The notes below the pieces were generated by a model. The model was not told where the DNA came from and did no database searches. It saw only the letters and a program-made list of their open reading frames with translations. Source: Cylicocyclus nassatus (Eukaryota; Nematoda; Chromadorea; Rhabditida; Strongylidae). Taken from it: DNA of 64,000 nt. Within the stretch, counting starts at the first letter, position 1, and the number at the start of each line of letters is the position of its first letter. This document shows, one piece after another, positions 1-12,029 of this stretch. The DNA lies in assembly GCA_958299035.1 (NCBI GenBank), contig CATQJL010000223.1:8669753-8733752 (forward strand), given 5' to 3'. The translations under genes were made by a program, and so were the position numbers.

Positions 1-156
1 TTGGGTACGCGAGACGGCGAACATCGCCGTAACGAAGTCTTGCCTTGCCGACTTCTAAAAAATGTCAGGGCTACTTATATGGAAGTATTGAAGCAAATTT
101 TTTATGCGATCTTTGAAACAGAATATAGAAATCTTGCGCAAACTTGAAACGCCTTT

Positions 157-200
157 TTTGGGCCTTCCCATAAGTTCGTCGCGTTTTCATTCTTGTCTTA
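157..200 (+). mobile_element. Solo mariner-type terminal inverted repeat (relic)
   Basis: The stretch reads TTTGGGCCTTCCCATAAGTT then CGTCGCGTTTTCATTCTTGT. It closely matches the right-end repeat of the mariner at 12030-12903 read outward (TTAGGTCGTTCCATAAGATC then GTAGCGTTTTCATTCTCG). No partner end is seen nearby. The same relic lies at about 27638-27681 and 50179-50222. Confidence 0.45.
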
Positions 201-1020
201 ATTTCAGGGCCATTGACTTGCGGCAAGCTGCGCGCATCATTGAAAAGAGCCAATCATGCTCTTTATAATCAACGCATTGATTTCTACGAAAAGCTAAACC
301 ACTTCGATTTTTTAGCTTACAAATGTGGAGTTTTCAAAGGGTAAGAAGCATTTTCGATGCCTGCCCGCTTTTTTTGCAAAGTGTTTTTGCATGGTTTGCC
401 TTTTTTTGAATATAAATGGAGCTTTCCCTTCAGTATGAGACAAAAAAAATTAGATTGCTTTAAATGAAAATGAAAATTTTACGGTAAGGTGGCAGAAGGT
501 TGTGCGCAACAACGGAAAACAAGGAAATCGGTCAGTAGAAGTGGCCTTGTTAAGTAAGATGTTGTTGGCTTTATTGCATGAAGGTGAATCTAGCTATCTT
601 CAAAGCTTCCTCGATGAGGAGTTATGAGCGTTTACTGGTGCAATAATTTGAACAGCCGTAACAATTTTTTTACTATCGACTACAGCAGTGAGATCTTCAC
701 GCAGCAAAAACTTCTAAACAACTTATATACACCTGCTTTAATGGCTAGAAATATTAGATTTTATCTTAGCAGCGCATCCACGTCTTGCTTCAAACGCTCA
801 TGAGTCTTCACAGATAGAGCTTCACAGAGAGCTTTACAGATAAGGAAAACATTTGAACTCAGCGTACCATGCAATCAAAACTTCTCTTTTTGGAAAACCA
901 TTCGACTAGTCATTTTCTGTCAGTCGGGCACATGACAGACCGCAAAATCTCAAATGAGTACATTTTGTACTATAAATTATACGTATTCGGTATGCGCTGC
1001 GCTATCTGATACTTTTGTTG
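201..1020. other. No gene recognised
   Basis: This AT-rich sequence has no convincing exon, repeat or RNA on either strand. The same holds for the matching parts of units B and C. Confidence 0.5.
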
Positions 1021-1121
1021 AAAACCTTTGGCATTACTAAAATGGTATCCGATGCCAATCTTGAATTGCTAACATAAGCTGCAGCAGCTAGAGAGAGCAT
1101 GGTATTACGATCAAGTCGTAA
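1021..1121 (-). pseudogene. Relic of a lipase first exon
   Basis: On the minus strand the frame starting at 1121 reads LRLDRNTMLSLAAAAYVSNS. The core RNTMLSLAAAAY (about 1070-1106) matches the N-terminal signature of the two lipases here (NNMLPLAAAAY in lipase 1, NQMFPLAAAAY in lipase 2). No signal peptide precedes it: upstream codons run into stops, and no further lipase exons follow below it. It is probably the remnant of a third lipase once sited just upstream of lipase 2 in the array. Copies are at about 28499-28599 and 51043-51143. Confidence 0.6.
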
Positions 1122-1410
1122 TAAAAATATCAAAAAAACTTCTTCGTTGTGCTTAGCGGAAATATGATTTTTGTACTAGGAGCTTAAGTAAACCACCAGA
1201 TTTTGGAAACACATAGGAAGCATACTTAGTTCTGTGAATTATTAGAATCTACGGTCTCAGATCATTGTACAACTATCGCTCCCGTTGTTCGCGGCAAAAG
1301 TGTATGATGGTGCTATCTCTGTTGTGGTCCTTTCAAAATCTCCATCAAATCGTCAAACTACCTTACTTAAAATTTGTGGTTGTTTTAATGGTTTAGTTCT
1401 TCAATCTCGA

Positions 1411-1450
1411 TCCTTTCAAGTAGTTGCGGTTCCTTTCAAGTAGTTGCGGT
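1411..1450. repeat. 20-bp direct repeat, two copies
   Basis: TCCTTTCAAGTAGTTGCGGT occurs twice in perfect tandem. Both other units carry it (about 28889-28928 and 51436-51475). Confidence 0.85.
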
Positions 1451-1833
1451 TTGATTAAGTGCTCACATATATCGACAAGAATTAATTTCAAAATCGATGT
1501 GAAGAATTCGTCAAAACGTTACTTTTTACTGACATTAGGTTGTTGCACTTAAGCACTGTTCACACATGTTGGTCAGTTGTATCTCGAGTTCTGCTTGGAG
1601 ACTTGGTGCTCAAATAGGTTCAAGTAACTTACGTCGAATGCTCATATGATGCGGACAAATCAGTCATCACTATGACTTTGCCGCTGTTTTACGTTCCTGT
1701 TCACTTCTCATTTTCTTTATACTTACTGAAAGCAATAACAAAGTCTTTTGCTGCTATTATCGTAGTGTGGACTCTTAATTCCTGACTCCTTGAAAAACTT
1801 CGCAGCGCGTTCAATAAAGCACTAACAGTAATC

Positions 1834-1997
1834 TTTGATTCAACTGGATAGGCGGCTGGAAGCCGAGACGTTCTGACCTAATCAGGGACGTCCGCGACGC
1901 GTCTGCGTCTCTCCCGAGCGCGCTCACTCTGATCATTTCCCAGCTTCAACTAGGTCACGAAGCCCCGCCTTCCAACCGCCAATCTGGTTGAGGCAAA
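1834..1997. mobile_element. MITE of the TTTGATTCAACTGG family, copy 1
   Basis: The 164-bp element starts TTTGATTCAACTGGATAGGC and ends with the imperfect inverse GCCAATCTGGTTGAGGCAAA. The inside is CG-rich with runs of GACGCGTCTGCGTCTC. It has no coding capacity. The family recurs at 6532-6700 and 20555-20725. Its superfamily was not determined. Confidence 0.8.
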
Positions 1998-2961
1998 GAG
2001 TATGTAACAAGGATGTGAATTTAACTCTCCGATTGCGGGAGTGCTGTATACAAGTACAGTCGAGTAGATTTTCTGTTTAAAGGCAGTGGCTCGGCAAGAC
2101 CAAATATCTCGAAATTTTCATGAAAGATTGCTTGCACTCTCAACATGCGAACGGTGCAGGTCCGAGCGCACAGCATGCTAGCTCTGCCTAAAAATTGGTC
2201 CTAAACCCGTGCACACAAGCTACTCTAACACACGCTCGGACGAGCTTGCGATATCTCTCACACCGTCAGAAGCGGCATGCCGCAGTGCTTGAACATGAGG
2301 ATCCCGCAACGACTCTACGTATTTAACCGTGGCGGGAGCGTTCCGCTCGTTCAGATTCAAAACAAAGGGCCTTGAGAAGTGCTAGTTACCGCCATTTTCG
2401 CGCTCTTCAGGTTGAATTTTTGGATTCAGCGCGTCGAATCACCCCAAGTAAGCGAGAAAACCACAGATCGAGATTTGCCGAGTCACTGCCTGTAATATAG
2501 TGTGCTTGCACTGCAGGTAAATTGCGTAAAACCTGCGCGTAAACAAGTAGCTATGCACGTGACGGCATTACTGGCTGGCTATTTGTTCATGCGCAAATTC
2601 TACCGCATTTCACTTGCTGTGCAAGCACAATATATCAAGCGGAAAATCTACTCGAATGGTAGCAGAATTCATGATGGAAATAAAATAACATGAAAGCAGA
2701 GTGGCAGCAAAATGAAGCCACTTCGTTGAAAACACTCATATATGCGTGACGCACAATGGACACCAAGCTTGCCGCGGTTATTTGCTTGTTATCAGGGATT
2801 TGGAGCGATTTGGTTGTCATTCTTATCTTATGCTGTTGTCCTTTCAATGTTGGACAAGGCCGAGTACAATCTCGTTTTTTGATAATATATCTGAAACTAA
2901 TTAAAATGCTGAAGGGTGTAAATGAAACAAGTAGATGCAAGAATGTGTATTCTTTTCAAAA
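1998..2961. other. Spacer downstream of lipase 1, no gene recognised
   Basis: It probably includes the 3' UTR of lipase 1 (minus strand). No clear AATAAA signal was found on the minus strand near the stop codon. Open frames on the plus strand around 2500-3140 overlap the last lipase exons in antisense and show no family features. Confidence 0.4.
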
Positions 2962-5900
2962 TTATGCATCAGTTGTGCAGATATCTTTTTTACGATATTC
3001 GTCATCTACGACACATCCACTAATTCCCCATTCGCTGACGTACTTTCCATAATAGCACTTATGGGTATTAGAGAAATCGTAGGTAAGCCAGTTAATCTTA
3101 TCGCTGCATTGACCTGTAATCGGAAGATGTGTTGTTGTCGATAAACAAAAACCATAATTTTGTACCGGGGTTGCACATTTTCCCTTTCCCTGCTAACATG
3201 TCTTGCCCAGAGTAGTAAACCTGAATAAGTTTGTAAGCAGTAGTTGTATTAGAAGTCACTGGTAAAACAGCTTTTTAGAAAACCTTCCCATTTAATAGCT
3301 CAGTTAACGAGGAGCGGCTAAAACATAACAAAGAGCGGCAAACATGGGCGAAAAAAGGAACTTTTTACAGCAAACATATTTATCTCATTTCGAATGCGCT
3401 TTTTTCTTAGGCAAGTTTGCTTATTTGCATTTATATCCTGTCACATGCAAGCCGATTTGCTTGTAAAGGTGCGCGGGGTGAAATGTGCTAAGAATATTTC
3501 TAGATTGTGTGATCAAATTCCTTGTCTCCTTTCACCATATAGGTTGCAACAATACAGAAGTAGATAATAGGTCACTCCAGAAACGTTTTGATTGCGATCG
3601 CACATTCACTACATTCTTCGCGTTCATATTCTACATGTCCTCTGACAAACTAAATCACCACGCCGTATTTAGATGTGCTTTCCTAAGCTATACATGCGAA
3701 CGAAGAAAAATTGCAGGTTACCGTGTGGTCAAACAAAAAGAACTTTCTCGAAAAAAAAAGTTTTTTGGATACTACATGCCTATAAGTAACAACGAGTCAG
3801 GGCCCCCTTGCACATAGTATCTCTCTCAACGAATGCGCTACACACAACTAGCAAAAACAAGTTTGTTGCCAAATTTTCTTTTGTGGTTTCTTTTGCGGTC
3901 ATTCTCAGATCTCTTAATGTCCTTGATAAGGTGAGCTGAAGATCGAAACTGGTGACTAAGGCATTGCCTATTGTGTTAGGCGCGTGGAAAAGTGGTGCAA
4001 TTGCGACTGTGCACCTTCATTTGTCGCTGATTTGCGTATTGGCACGCCAATTGCAAGATTCCCTTGAATAGAATTTTCTTTAACTCAATTTGACAATTTT
4101 CTGTCCACTTGTTTCATCGCGTAGACACCAACTTAAACGATTATTAGCCGAAAACTACTACGAACAGAGTGCACCGTAATGGAATGTTTCACAATGCTCA
4201 CCTCCTGTTTATGATGGCGGTATCCGAACTTTTCGGGTGGGACATGAGGTACCCCATCATTGGCATGGATGACGCGGAATGCATAGTCGATCTGCAAAGG
4301 GTAAAAACCAGTGACAGTATTAGCTCTCAAATTAGAGATTGTTTTAAGACTTTATACTAAGATAGTCTAAGCATGCATAGTTTCGCTTTTTGCTTTGCAT
4401 AGTAAAAGAAATAAACTCTGCTTGTAAAGACTTTCGAATTTCAAGACGTGTGATGCTATTTCCCAAACCTCTTCCTTACTTTTTTCTTTCTTTACATGTT
4501 CTAAATAGAATGTTCGTAAGCGCTAAATCTTATAAAATTGTTTCCTTCTCCTCTTTTTCAGATGACCGCGGATAGAATAATGTGCGGAAAATAGGTGCTG
4601 CTCAAGCTTCGAAAACTTTTTTACATACAGATGTGCTTGTAGTCGTATACCGTGTTGTCATACCGTTTTATTAAACCTATCAGCAAATTCCTCGTCGCCT
4701 GTCCTGGGCTGGCCGAACGTCATTAACTTTATTTTTGAGCTCGGTGCAAATCTTTTCTCCACTAAATAAGATGCCGCCAGAGATGCCAATGCACCTCCCA
4801 GTGAGTGCCCAGTTATCTGAACTCACATAATAAGGAAAATTTTCTCCTTAAAGCGCGTACCCAAATCTCATATTCTGAGTGTTGCTTAATCAGATCTTTG
4901 ACATCATCATACATAGTGCTCCTTTCTAGTTTATCCATTCTCGTGTGAAACAAGTCGTTGAAAGCACTAAGGAAGTAGGTGTTCACCTGCGCAACACCGA
5001 GCCATTCTTTCTATAAAAAAAACTTCCGCTCATACAAGCATTTTGTGATATGCTTGACTTACTTCTTGACTCAATCTACAATGAACAAGTTCCTTGAAAA
5101 GCTGCATGGGTGTGTTTGTCCCTCTGTAAAAAACAAAGTGTAATATTGTTGAAATAAAATTGGTACCAAATATTATCGTTTTATATACTTATTGTTAGGG
5201 ATAATAATCGGAGGTACTTGCAAATAAAGGTAAGCCTTAAGTCTAGATTAGGGTCCTGCACGCACCGCTTAAGCTTTTCCAAAACAGAGATACTACTTAC
5301 CTATCATTAATTTTACAAAGGCTCTTTTGAAAAGCAGCGAGCATACACAAAATCACATATATTAACGAAATGGAGCAACAATTTTCAACTTATTTACGTT
5401 CTTGATCTTGAGAAGTATGAGTAAAATTAGCGAGCGTAGGTGGAATGCATGTGCGAAGGGAAAGAGGAAGAAAGAGGGCAAAAATACGAATGTTGACACC
5501 GCAACTGAAAGCTTCAAATGCGAATTCCGCTTCGCTTGAAAACGCTTTAAGGTAAGCGACACTTGCAAATGGCATAGTTTGGAATGCAGTACAGTATAGC
5601 GAGCTGTTTCAATTAGAAAAAGAAAGACAAGGCTGGGTCAGCATTCCTGTCCAAGAGTAAATTTTTGGATAACCTCGAGAGGTCATGAGTTTGGTTCTGA
5701 ACTGCAAACAAGCTAATGTTTTAACCTTGCTTTTTTCAGATCGCTTGCTGAAAAAACACGGTGAAGCATGTCATTATTGTAGTAACCTCTCTTTAAAAGT
5801 GTGTTGGTCTACTTGGTCGCTCATATGCCTGTATGACATTTTTACGATATACATTTTTCTGCCAATGTACGAAGTTTAGCCTGCTTCTAACACCTCCGCC

Positions 5901-7008
5901 GCGGGCCCTAGTCAACGCCTATGTGGATGGTAATTATCTAAAGCAATGTTAATGAAGCCCTGTAGTCGTTCAAGGACTTATCATTGAACATATAAAGACA
6001 TATAATTTTAAAGTAACCTGAAACTCAGCACTATTGCTTTCCTACTGGGTAGCAGGGCCGTATATGCCGCACATGAGACTGATGCAGTTCCGCTCCAAGG
6101 GCCTTTGCAGTCCACCTTGTAAAATCTGTAGATCTGAACAATCTTTGCTTTGAAAGCATTATCTCCTTTGAAAGAACGAAAAATCTTTTTTTTATACTAG
6201 TAATCACATTGCTCATTCCCAGTCATTAGACTCTAGTGCACATCATCACACTTTGTAGCAGCTTTGAGTAAAAGTGCAGGCGATGAGTGTAAAGGTTAGA
6301 GCTTGGAAATGCTTATTTCAAGACCTTGTCTGTATGAATGCGAAAATTTCATTTACCTATATATGGCCATGAGTATGTTAGCAGCTTCGCCTGATTTAAT
6401 TTGATTTTTGCCATGCCATGCTTCACTTTCTTTGTTACCTATGTGATGATGACAAATGTATGCATGGCAGCTGTGAATACGTGAAGCATATCTTCTTGTG
6501 TCTTTAATGGGGATAGTCTCTGTTTCTACCCTTTGATTCAACTGGATTGGCGGCTGGAAGGCGGCTTCGTGGCTCAGTCAAGGCTAGAGAATGATCAGAG
6601 AGTAAGCGCGCGAGAGAGACGCAGATTGCGTCGCGGACGCGAGCGGTCTTAATTCGGTCGCAAATACCCGCCTTTCAGCCGCCGATCCAGTTGAATCAAA
6701 GGCTACTCCCTCATGTGCTCATTTGCCCCATTCACTTCTTACTTTCAGGCAAAGGCAAAGATTTTGAAAGTTAATACACCTATTCCGAAGAGACAAATGT
6801 ATTTGCATACGATGTGCTATTCCCTACTTTCATGATAAGAATCACGCCTTACCTGTCCGTTGAAGTGATTTCTGACGCATGCATCCGGATGGTCTGAATA
6901 AGCTGCAGCAGCCAGAGGGAGCATGTTGTTGTAAGCGAAATCATCGGAAAAGACGGCGGAATGAGCTCCGACCACCACAAGCGAAAGCGTAGCAATCAAC
7001 CCAAACAT
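2962..7008 (-). CDS. Secreted class 3 (fungal-type) lipase 1, unit A; 8 exons, intact
   Basis: This gene is predicted to encode a secreted triacylglycerol-type lipase of the nematode Lipase_3 family, 310 aa. Exons in transcript order: 6853-7008, 6018-6133, 5063-5123, 4861-5010, 4664-4816, 4202-4291, 3166-3220, 2962-3113. All introns are GT-AG; sizes are 719, 894, 52, 44, 372, 981 and 52 nt. Residues 1-18 form a signal peptide. LPLAAAAY follows at 30-37, and RGT at 91-93 is typical of the family. GHSLGG at 164-169 gives nucleophile Ser166. The likely acid is Asp224 in ANDGVPHVP and the likely His is His238 in YRHHKQE. The last exons carry C-terminal cysteines (KMCNP, QCSD, ISGC) that probably form disulfides. 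The tail after ISGC is about 15 residues longer than usual and charged. The ATG at 7008 follows GTTTTAAG, a possible trans-splice acceptor. Intron 1 holds a MITE. The family is sure; the substrate is unknown. Confidence 0.9.
6532..6700. mobile_element. MITE of the TTTGATTCAACTGG family, copy 2, in lipase 1 intron 1
   Basis: A 169-bp element with near-perfect ends, TTTGATTCAACTGGATTGGC and GCCGATCCAGTTGAATCAAA. The inside holds CGCGAGAGAGACGCAG and CGCGGACGCGAGC. It lies fully inside intron 1 of lipase 1. Confidence 0.85.
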
Positions 7009-7028
7009 CTTAAAACTTTTAATGAATG

Positions 7029-8512
7029 AACATCTGCTTGAACATATTTGGCTAGTTTACAGAATACATTTTGATAACAAATTAAAAAAGCGTTTGTGGA
7101 TCTGAAATTTTGAGGCATGTTCTCTTCTCCCTCAATCCAGCCTGACTTAATTTATGTACAAAGCACTAACCCTTTCAATATGGCCAATCTATGTTTTTTT
7201 TTTACTTTTTTGCCTTCATAAATATAGTAAACGTTTCAAAACATGCATAATTGTGCTTGCTAAAGGGGAGTCATCCTCAGTCATCAAGTCATCGCGAACA
7301 ATCTTTCTCGCATGATGAAGTTATCAGAAGTTTCCGCGAATGCTTTTCAAAGTACTGCTAACTTTTGTTTCGTGGATAAGCAGAAGAAATATGAAATTTT
7401 TATAGTCGAGAAGATTTCTTCGTTATGTAGAGTAGACAGGATTTTTATTAAGCTTTGTGTTAATTATACTTAACACTTGACACCCATTATGATTAAAATA
7501 ATGGCTGAAAATTTTTTTTGCTCTACATAATTTCACAAAAAATTGTCGCCGGAATCCAATAGAGTGCGAAAAAAGCAAGTTTCCGGAAATAAAAAAAAGT
7601 CTTCAGAAACTTCCTACAATCTCATATTTAGGCGAGCACTTACGTCGCAAAAGAAAAGTTACGAGTTCTGCATACCGTGCAAAAAGATTTTCAATCGTCC
7701 AAAATTTCTCAAGACGACTATTGGATGCAGTTTACATCCTGCAGTGAGAATGAAGTGATCCAAAGGTTCTTCTACATTTTCAATTTTTCGTGCTCAGAAA
7801 TCAAAGTTTTAATAAATTAAGGATCCTTTCATGAGTAGGATAAGACCAGTCAACTGAAAGTGTAAAGCTATTTCTAGAATTGCTATTGCAGAAGCTAGCT
7901 TTTGTTGGAGCCTGGGAAGTGCAAGGAAAAGAAAACTTTTTGGGTGAATGTCGGATCTAGCTGCGGCTGGTTTATATACTGTGTTTGACCTTATATACTG
8001 CCTTGAGCTTGGTCTTTTCGGCAACGACTTATGTGACTTGCTCAAAAGTTTGGATTATGACGTCCGTGTGCTTCAGTTTCAAAAAACCTTAGGTCATGCT
8101 ACTTAAAAATGACTTCCAAATCTTCTCATTTTGATTCGCCAAATCGTCAAGTTAATAATTTAATAAGTTTGAGATAGAAATCCGATTGGTTTCTTGCATC
8201 ATGTGATATAATCTTGGTTTGTATGAACCGTGTCTTAATCTTGGTTTGTTCGAAATCACCTAAATTTTTAAAATGTTTCTATCACAAGGAGACCAAACTT
8301 TAGAAATAAAAAAGATTGGATAAGTGAACTACGTCGTTGAGTGCCCAACGATTACCAAATCCTTAGCTTTCAAAAAGTATAGTACAGCAAAGATGAACAA
8401 GTTTTAGTTTGTAACATCTCAAATCTGTGTCACTAAAAACAAAGATTCGAGATACTTATTTTTATGGCACGAAAGTGAAAGGTTGAAAGCGGTACCTATA
8501 GTTGCACCATTC
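7029..8512. other. Upstream region of lipase 1, missing from unit B
   Basis: No exon is recognised. It presumably contains the lipase 1 promoter. A Lys-rich plus-strand frame at 7543-7758 has no ATG at its first codon and no family features. The matching region in C is 57052-58534. Confidence 0.5.
7072..7077 (+). promoter_or_regulatory. Candidate GATA site upstream of lipase 1
   Basis: TGATAA lies about 65 bp upstream of the lipase 1 ATG. A second site, TCTGATAA on the minus strand (7321-7328), lies about 315 bp upstream. In C. elegans, TGATAA sites upstream of gut genes bind intestinal GATA factors such as ELT-2; applying that here is inference. Both sites recur in C (57095, 57343). Both are absent from B because of the 3.9-kb deletion. 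Confidence 0.3.
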
Positions 8513-8964
8513 AAAGGCAGCGTCCGGGCAAGATCCATCCACCCAGGTTAGCATATAGTTATACAGAGGGGCCCATGAGTATCCGATCTGCGTTGGTCCG
8601 AATCTTTGAAGTGGCCTCTAAAAGGAGATACGGGCCTGTGATACGTATCACAAACTGCCCCTTCGTATCACAAACCACCGCTGAGGACGAGTGCTTACGC
8701 AGGTGTGCGGTTGCATTGCAGTTGCATTGCAGTTGCACTGCACACTGCAATGCAACTGCATCCGTACAGTTGCAGCTTTTCCCGCTGGCATGCGATGGGG
8801 ACGAGCAATCCGAAACTCGTCCGCTTCTTGAAAAGAGGGTCCCCAAGAATCGGGTTTTTTGGGGGTATTGAACAATTTGGACTTTACAGCTGCATTCAGG
8901 GCCACGGGAAGGCCCCAGAATGGCAGAAACATGAGAGGCGAAATTTTGCCCGGACGCTGCCTTT
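8513..8964. mobile_element. Terminal-inverted-repeat element, AAAGGCAGCG family, copy 1
   Basis: A 452-bp non-autonomous element. The left end is AAAGGCAGCGTCCGGGCAA and the right end is the exact inverse, TTGCCCGGACGCTGCCTTT. It has no transposase. The small open frames inside (8559-8871 on both strands) arise from its GC-rich body and a strong hairpin at 8718-8759. A relative with the same ends is at 13630-14045. The superfamily was not determined. Confidence 0.75.
8718..8759. repeat. Perfect 16-bp hairpin
   Basis: GCAGTTGCATTGCAGT and its exact inverse ACTGCAATGCAACTGC are separated by a 10-nt loop. A direct repeat of GTTGCATTGCA overlaps the left arm. It lies in the middle of the inverted-repeat element. 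The C copy is at about 58740-58781. Confidence 0.9.
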
Positions 8965-9261
8965 AAGTAGCCGGTGGAAGGAAGGGAACATGCGCAAACA
9001 GCGATAGAATAAGTGTAAAAGTCTAATAGATTGCTTTGCTTGTTGTCATGCTCATTTCATATGTTTCAGCAATAAAAATTGAGAAAAATTTGGAGGAAAA
9101 AAGATGTCGAAAATTGATTTTTCGGCTCTTTGGATTTTTTATTTCAACGATGAAATCTTTTTCAATTTTCTGCTATGTTGGGTGATGCCTGGTATGAGCC
9201 TGTAGAACAGACTTAGAGCTTTCAAAATCGCATTCACTATATCTCAAATATAGTCAATGTT

Positions 9262-9313
9262 GGCAAGAAAAAACTAAAACAAAAAATGGGACAGAACTTA
9301 TTACACGACCTAA
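9262..9313 (-). mobile_element. Solo mariner end, second family
   Basis: Read on the minus strand it starts TTAGGTCGTGTAATAAGTTC then TGTCCCATTTTTTG. The 5' TTAGGT is typical of mariner ends. It matches the end at 26951-27000 (TTAGGTTGTGTAATAAATTC). No transposase was found on its inner side, so it looks like a truncated copy. The C copy is at 59283-59334. Confidence 0.55.
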
Positions 9314-12029
9314 CATTTCAAGAATAACGAAAGTTGGCAATAGTGACATCCTGAGTGCCCGTATTTCAATAACAGGTTAACAGGGAGCACTACCCCAGCA
9401 ACGGACGAGCTCACGCAGGCACTAAATTTTATAGCACTTAATGTCCGAAACGTTGTTCTGTTTTATTTACGCTTTATGTTAAAGCTTCTGCTATTTTCTA
9501 AGGATGGAAATAATCAGCAATCACATGGCCACAAATACGCAATGGAAATGTTTCCAGCTCAAATCAGCATGTGAAATATGTACAAGCTTGTATGATTGGT
9601 TTAGAAAACGAACTTCAATAAAAAGACAGTTTCATGTACAGTCGGTTTCATCCCGGTTTAGGCGAAAAATCCTACGTGGAGCAGCGCATGCGCATCGCGG
9701 AACCATAGCGGCGGCATTTTGCCAAGCGAAGACTACGGAGAATGAAGAGACGTAGACTTGGATTCTCTGCACGATATGATATACCGTAGTTGCGAAACGG
9801 CGCGAACCATCGCGAGGCGGACGCTCGCCAATTCAACTTCCCCCTAAGCGGGTCGAAATTTACTGTACAAGTGAGGGTGGGTCGTTCTACGTGCGCGAGC
9901 AGCTGGCAGAGCTATCGTTATTCTCGACCGCCACCCATTGCTGATTTGGCGATGCAATACTATTGGGGCGGTCCCGCTCCTAGAGCCATGGAGCACAAGG
10001 ACCAATCACAAGGATCTGCAGCATATCCGTTCAAGATGCACAAATTGCGCCAGTACCTGTTCCAATTTCTGAAACAAGTGATTTTATCGCTAACGAAGCG
10101 AAATAGGAAATAGAAAGGTAATGACTGCCCTTTCTGCGGAGAGCCTTTTTATATGTTCCACCTTTTATACAAATGTAGTGAGCCCTCTTTGCACAGCTGA
10201 TTGCATAAGTTTTTTAATCTGAGATTGTATTGAATGCTTTTCTTTTGAATCGCATCACGAGTTTGCTGCAACAGTGTTCGACTTTCACTCATTTTGAGCT
10301 ATGAAGTGCCTCATTAAATTTAGCAAACAAGAGCAAGCAGATTAAGATAAGCCAACTAGTAATTGCTTGAAATAAGGCTATAAGCGGTTGTGCAGACGAC
10401 GTCTGTGTGCTCTAGGATGGATCTGCACATCTTCCGCACTTATCTCAACCGGCTTATGCATAGTTAGATTTTCGGACCCATGAAATTCTTTTCCTGTACG
10501 GATGTCATGACACAGTATGACCCTTTGATGCATATACCATTACTACTTCAGTGGCCTCCAGCCATTATGGTCCAGTCATATTTTGATACGAGCATTGCCT
10601 TACGACTTGCATGAGGAGAACCTAAAATTTCCAGGGATTCTTTTTTTGTTTTTCTACTTCTTTAGGTTTCAATGGATCCGGTGAGTAGTATATAACAATG
10701 GGTTAAAAACATTTCACTGACGATTTACTCCTAAGGTGTCGTTTAGCGGTACTTTAATAATATGAATGCTACAATTTTCCAGGATAATGTAACTGTAAAT
10801 GGCAAGGATGGGAGAAAAACATTAGCCATAAATTTTTAGGATTATGTGATGGAAAATAACATAATGATCATTGTACAAACAAGGATGGAAGCCAGAACTG
10901 TTCACAATCTAAATAAGGCTTTTTGCTGATCATTGCACCTGAAAAAGTTTAAGAAAGCGTAAGCAATATCAGCACAAACTAGGAAGAATTGAAAGAAGGA
11001 ATGCAAGTGGGAACGAGCCTAGCTGAAGCGAGAGCTTCGCGCGTTGGTCTGCTTGAAAGCGCTCAGTTAAGGAAAATAAAGTTTTTGAGGTTTAGAAATG
11101 CTCAGAAAAATATAAAACAGATTTGTACTCGAAATAACTTTGATATGAGACACAGTGTAAGCAAATGGTATGTAGCTCAGCTGATATCCAGCTGCAGTGG
11201 GTAAATTTGGGAATAGTTGGGCACTCTTTCGTTGTGTGCGCCAAGTTCAGTGCCATATCATTGAGTTATGGTTGTATGCAGAGCCTTTCTTTGTTTAAAG
11301 CATAATTTTGAATTCTTCGCTGTGCTGAAACGCGCAGTCCATCCCAGTTTGACTTGTTAAGACTGATGCACATGTCTGGAACAGCCAATGAACAGTTATA
11401 CCGAGGAAAATCTGCGTTACTGTAAGCCCTGCTAGGTTTTCTTTATATGCTGAGATGTAGACACATAATTCCGTGATTTTTCAGTACTTTGCTAAATGCA
11501 ATGCAAAAACGATATCCCCTTTGCCTTTCCTAACGACGAAATCCCGGTCCCAGGTGTTCCGAGCCGTGACCTGTATCACCGCCCGTCACAGGCGACTGTT
11601 GTCCAGTGTTGGAGTTTGCAGCAGGAGAAACAACCTGAATGACTTCAATGGACTTTGTGAACATATTTGACAACCGTGTCGGCGGTCTCCTTGTTCAAGT
11701 GAACACCCTCGTCACCGCTTGCGTCAAAGCGCGTTAGGTATCCGGTTCACCTAGTGTCTTTCTATCGGCACATGCTGTCGTGGCCCTGAATAGTTGACGT
11801 AGGGTAAAATCTCGTATTCTGCCTACCTTCACTTGCATTGGTCAGACTCCCAACATCACCAAATGATGAGACAATTGGTGACGCTGATTGCATGTTAATC
11901 TTGTTTCTTCATAGTCCGTGTTTTGCATACGTCAAAACAGCAGGAACCGTAATGTAGACGAGCTAAACGAGAAGCCGTTTTTAGTCTCTTCTTACTATCC
12001 TTCAAATACATATGTATATAAGGAACATA
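9314..12029. other. No gene recognised; includes a patch that differs between A and C
   Basis: Short plus-strand frames at 9504-9755, 9790-10113, 10989-11204 and 11473-11670 show no known family, no clear splice structure and no codon signal I can judge. A short match to the conserved SSU rRNA CACCGCCCGTC at 11579 has no rRNA around it. Bases about 10370-10595 differ strongly from unit C (about 60388-60597), while both flanks are nearly identical. B keeps only the part from 10944 on. Confidence 0.45.

Noticed and set aside
2756..3052. 98-aa plus-strand frame
   Set aside because: It overlaps the last lipase 1 exon in antisense; it is a shadow of that exon.
3485..3817. 110-aa plus-strand frame inside lipase 1 intron 6
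   Set aside because: It lies antisense within an intron, has no family features, and carries a premature stop in unit C (72 aa at 53509), so it is not kept.
8559..9007. Overlapping frames of 94-100 aa on both strands
   Set aside because: They are produced by the GC-rich, palindromic inside of a non-autonomous element and have no family features.
9504..10113. Two plus-strand frames of 83 and 107 aa
   Set aside because: No family is recognised, and the second is shortened by a one-base difference in unit C.
11569..11600. Match to the conserved CACCGCCCGTC of small-subunit rRNA
   Set aside because: Only about 12 bases match; the surrounding sequence is not rRNA-like.
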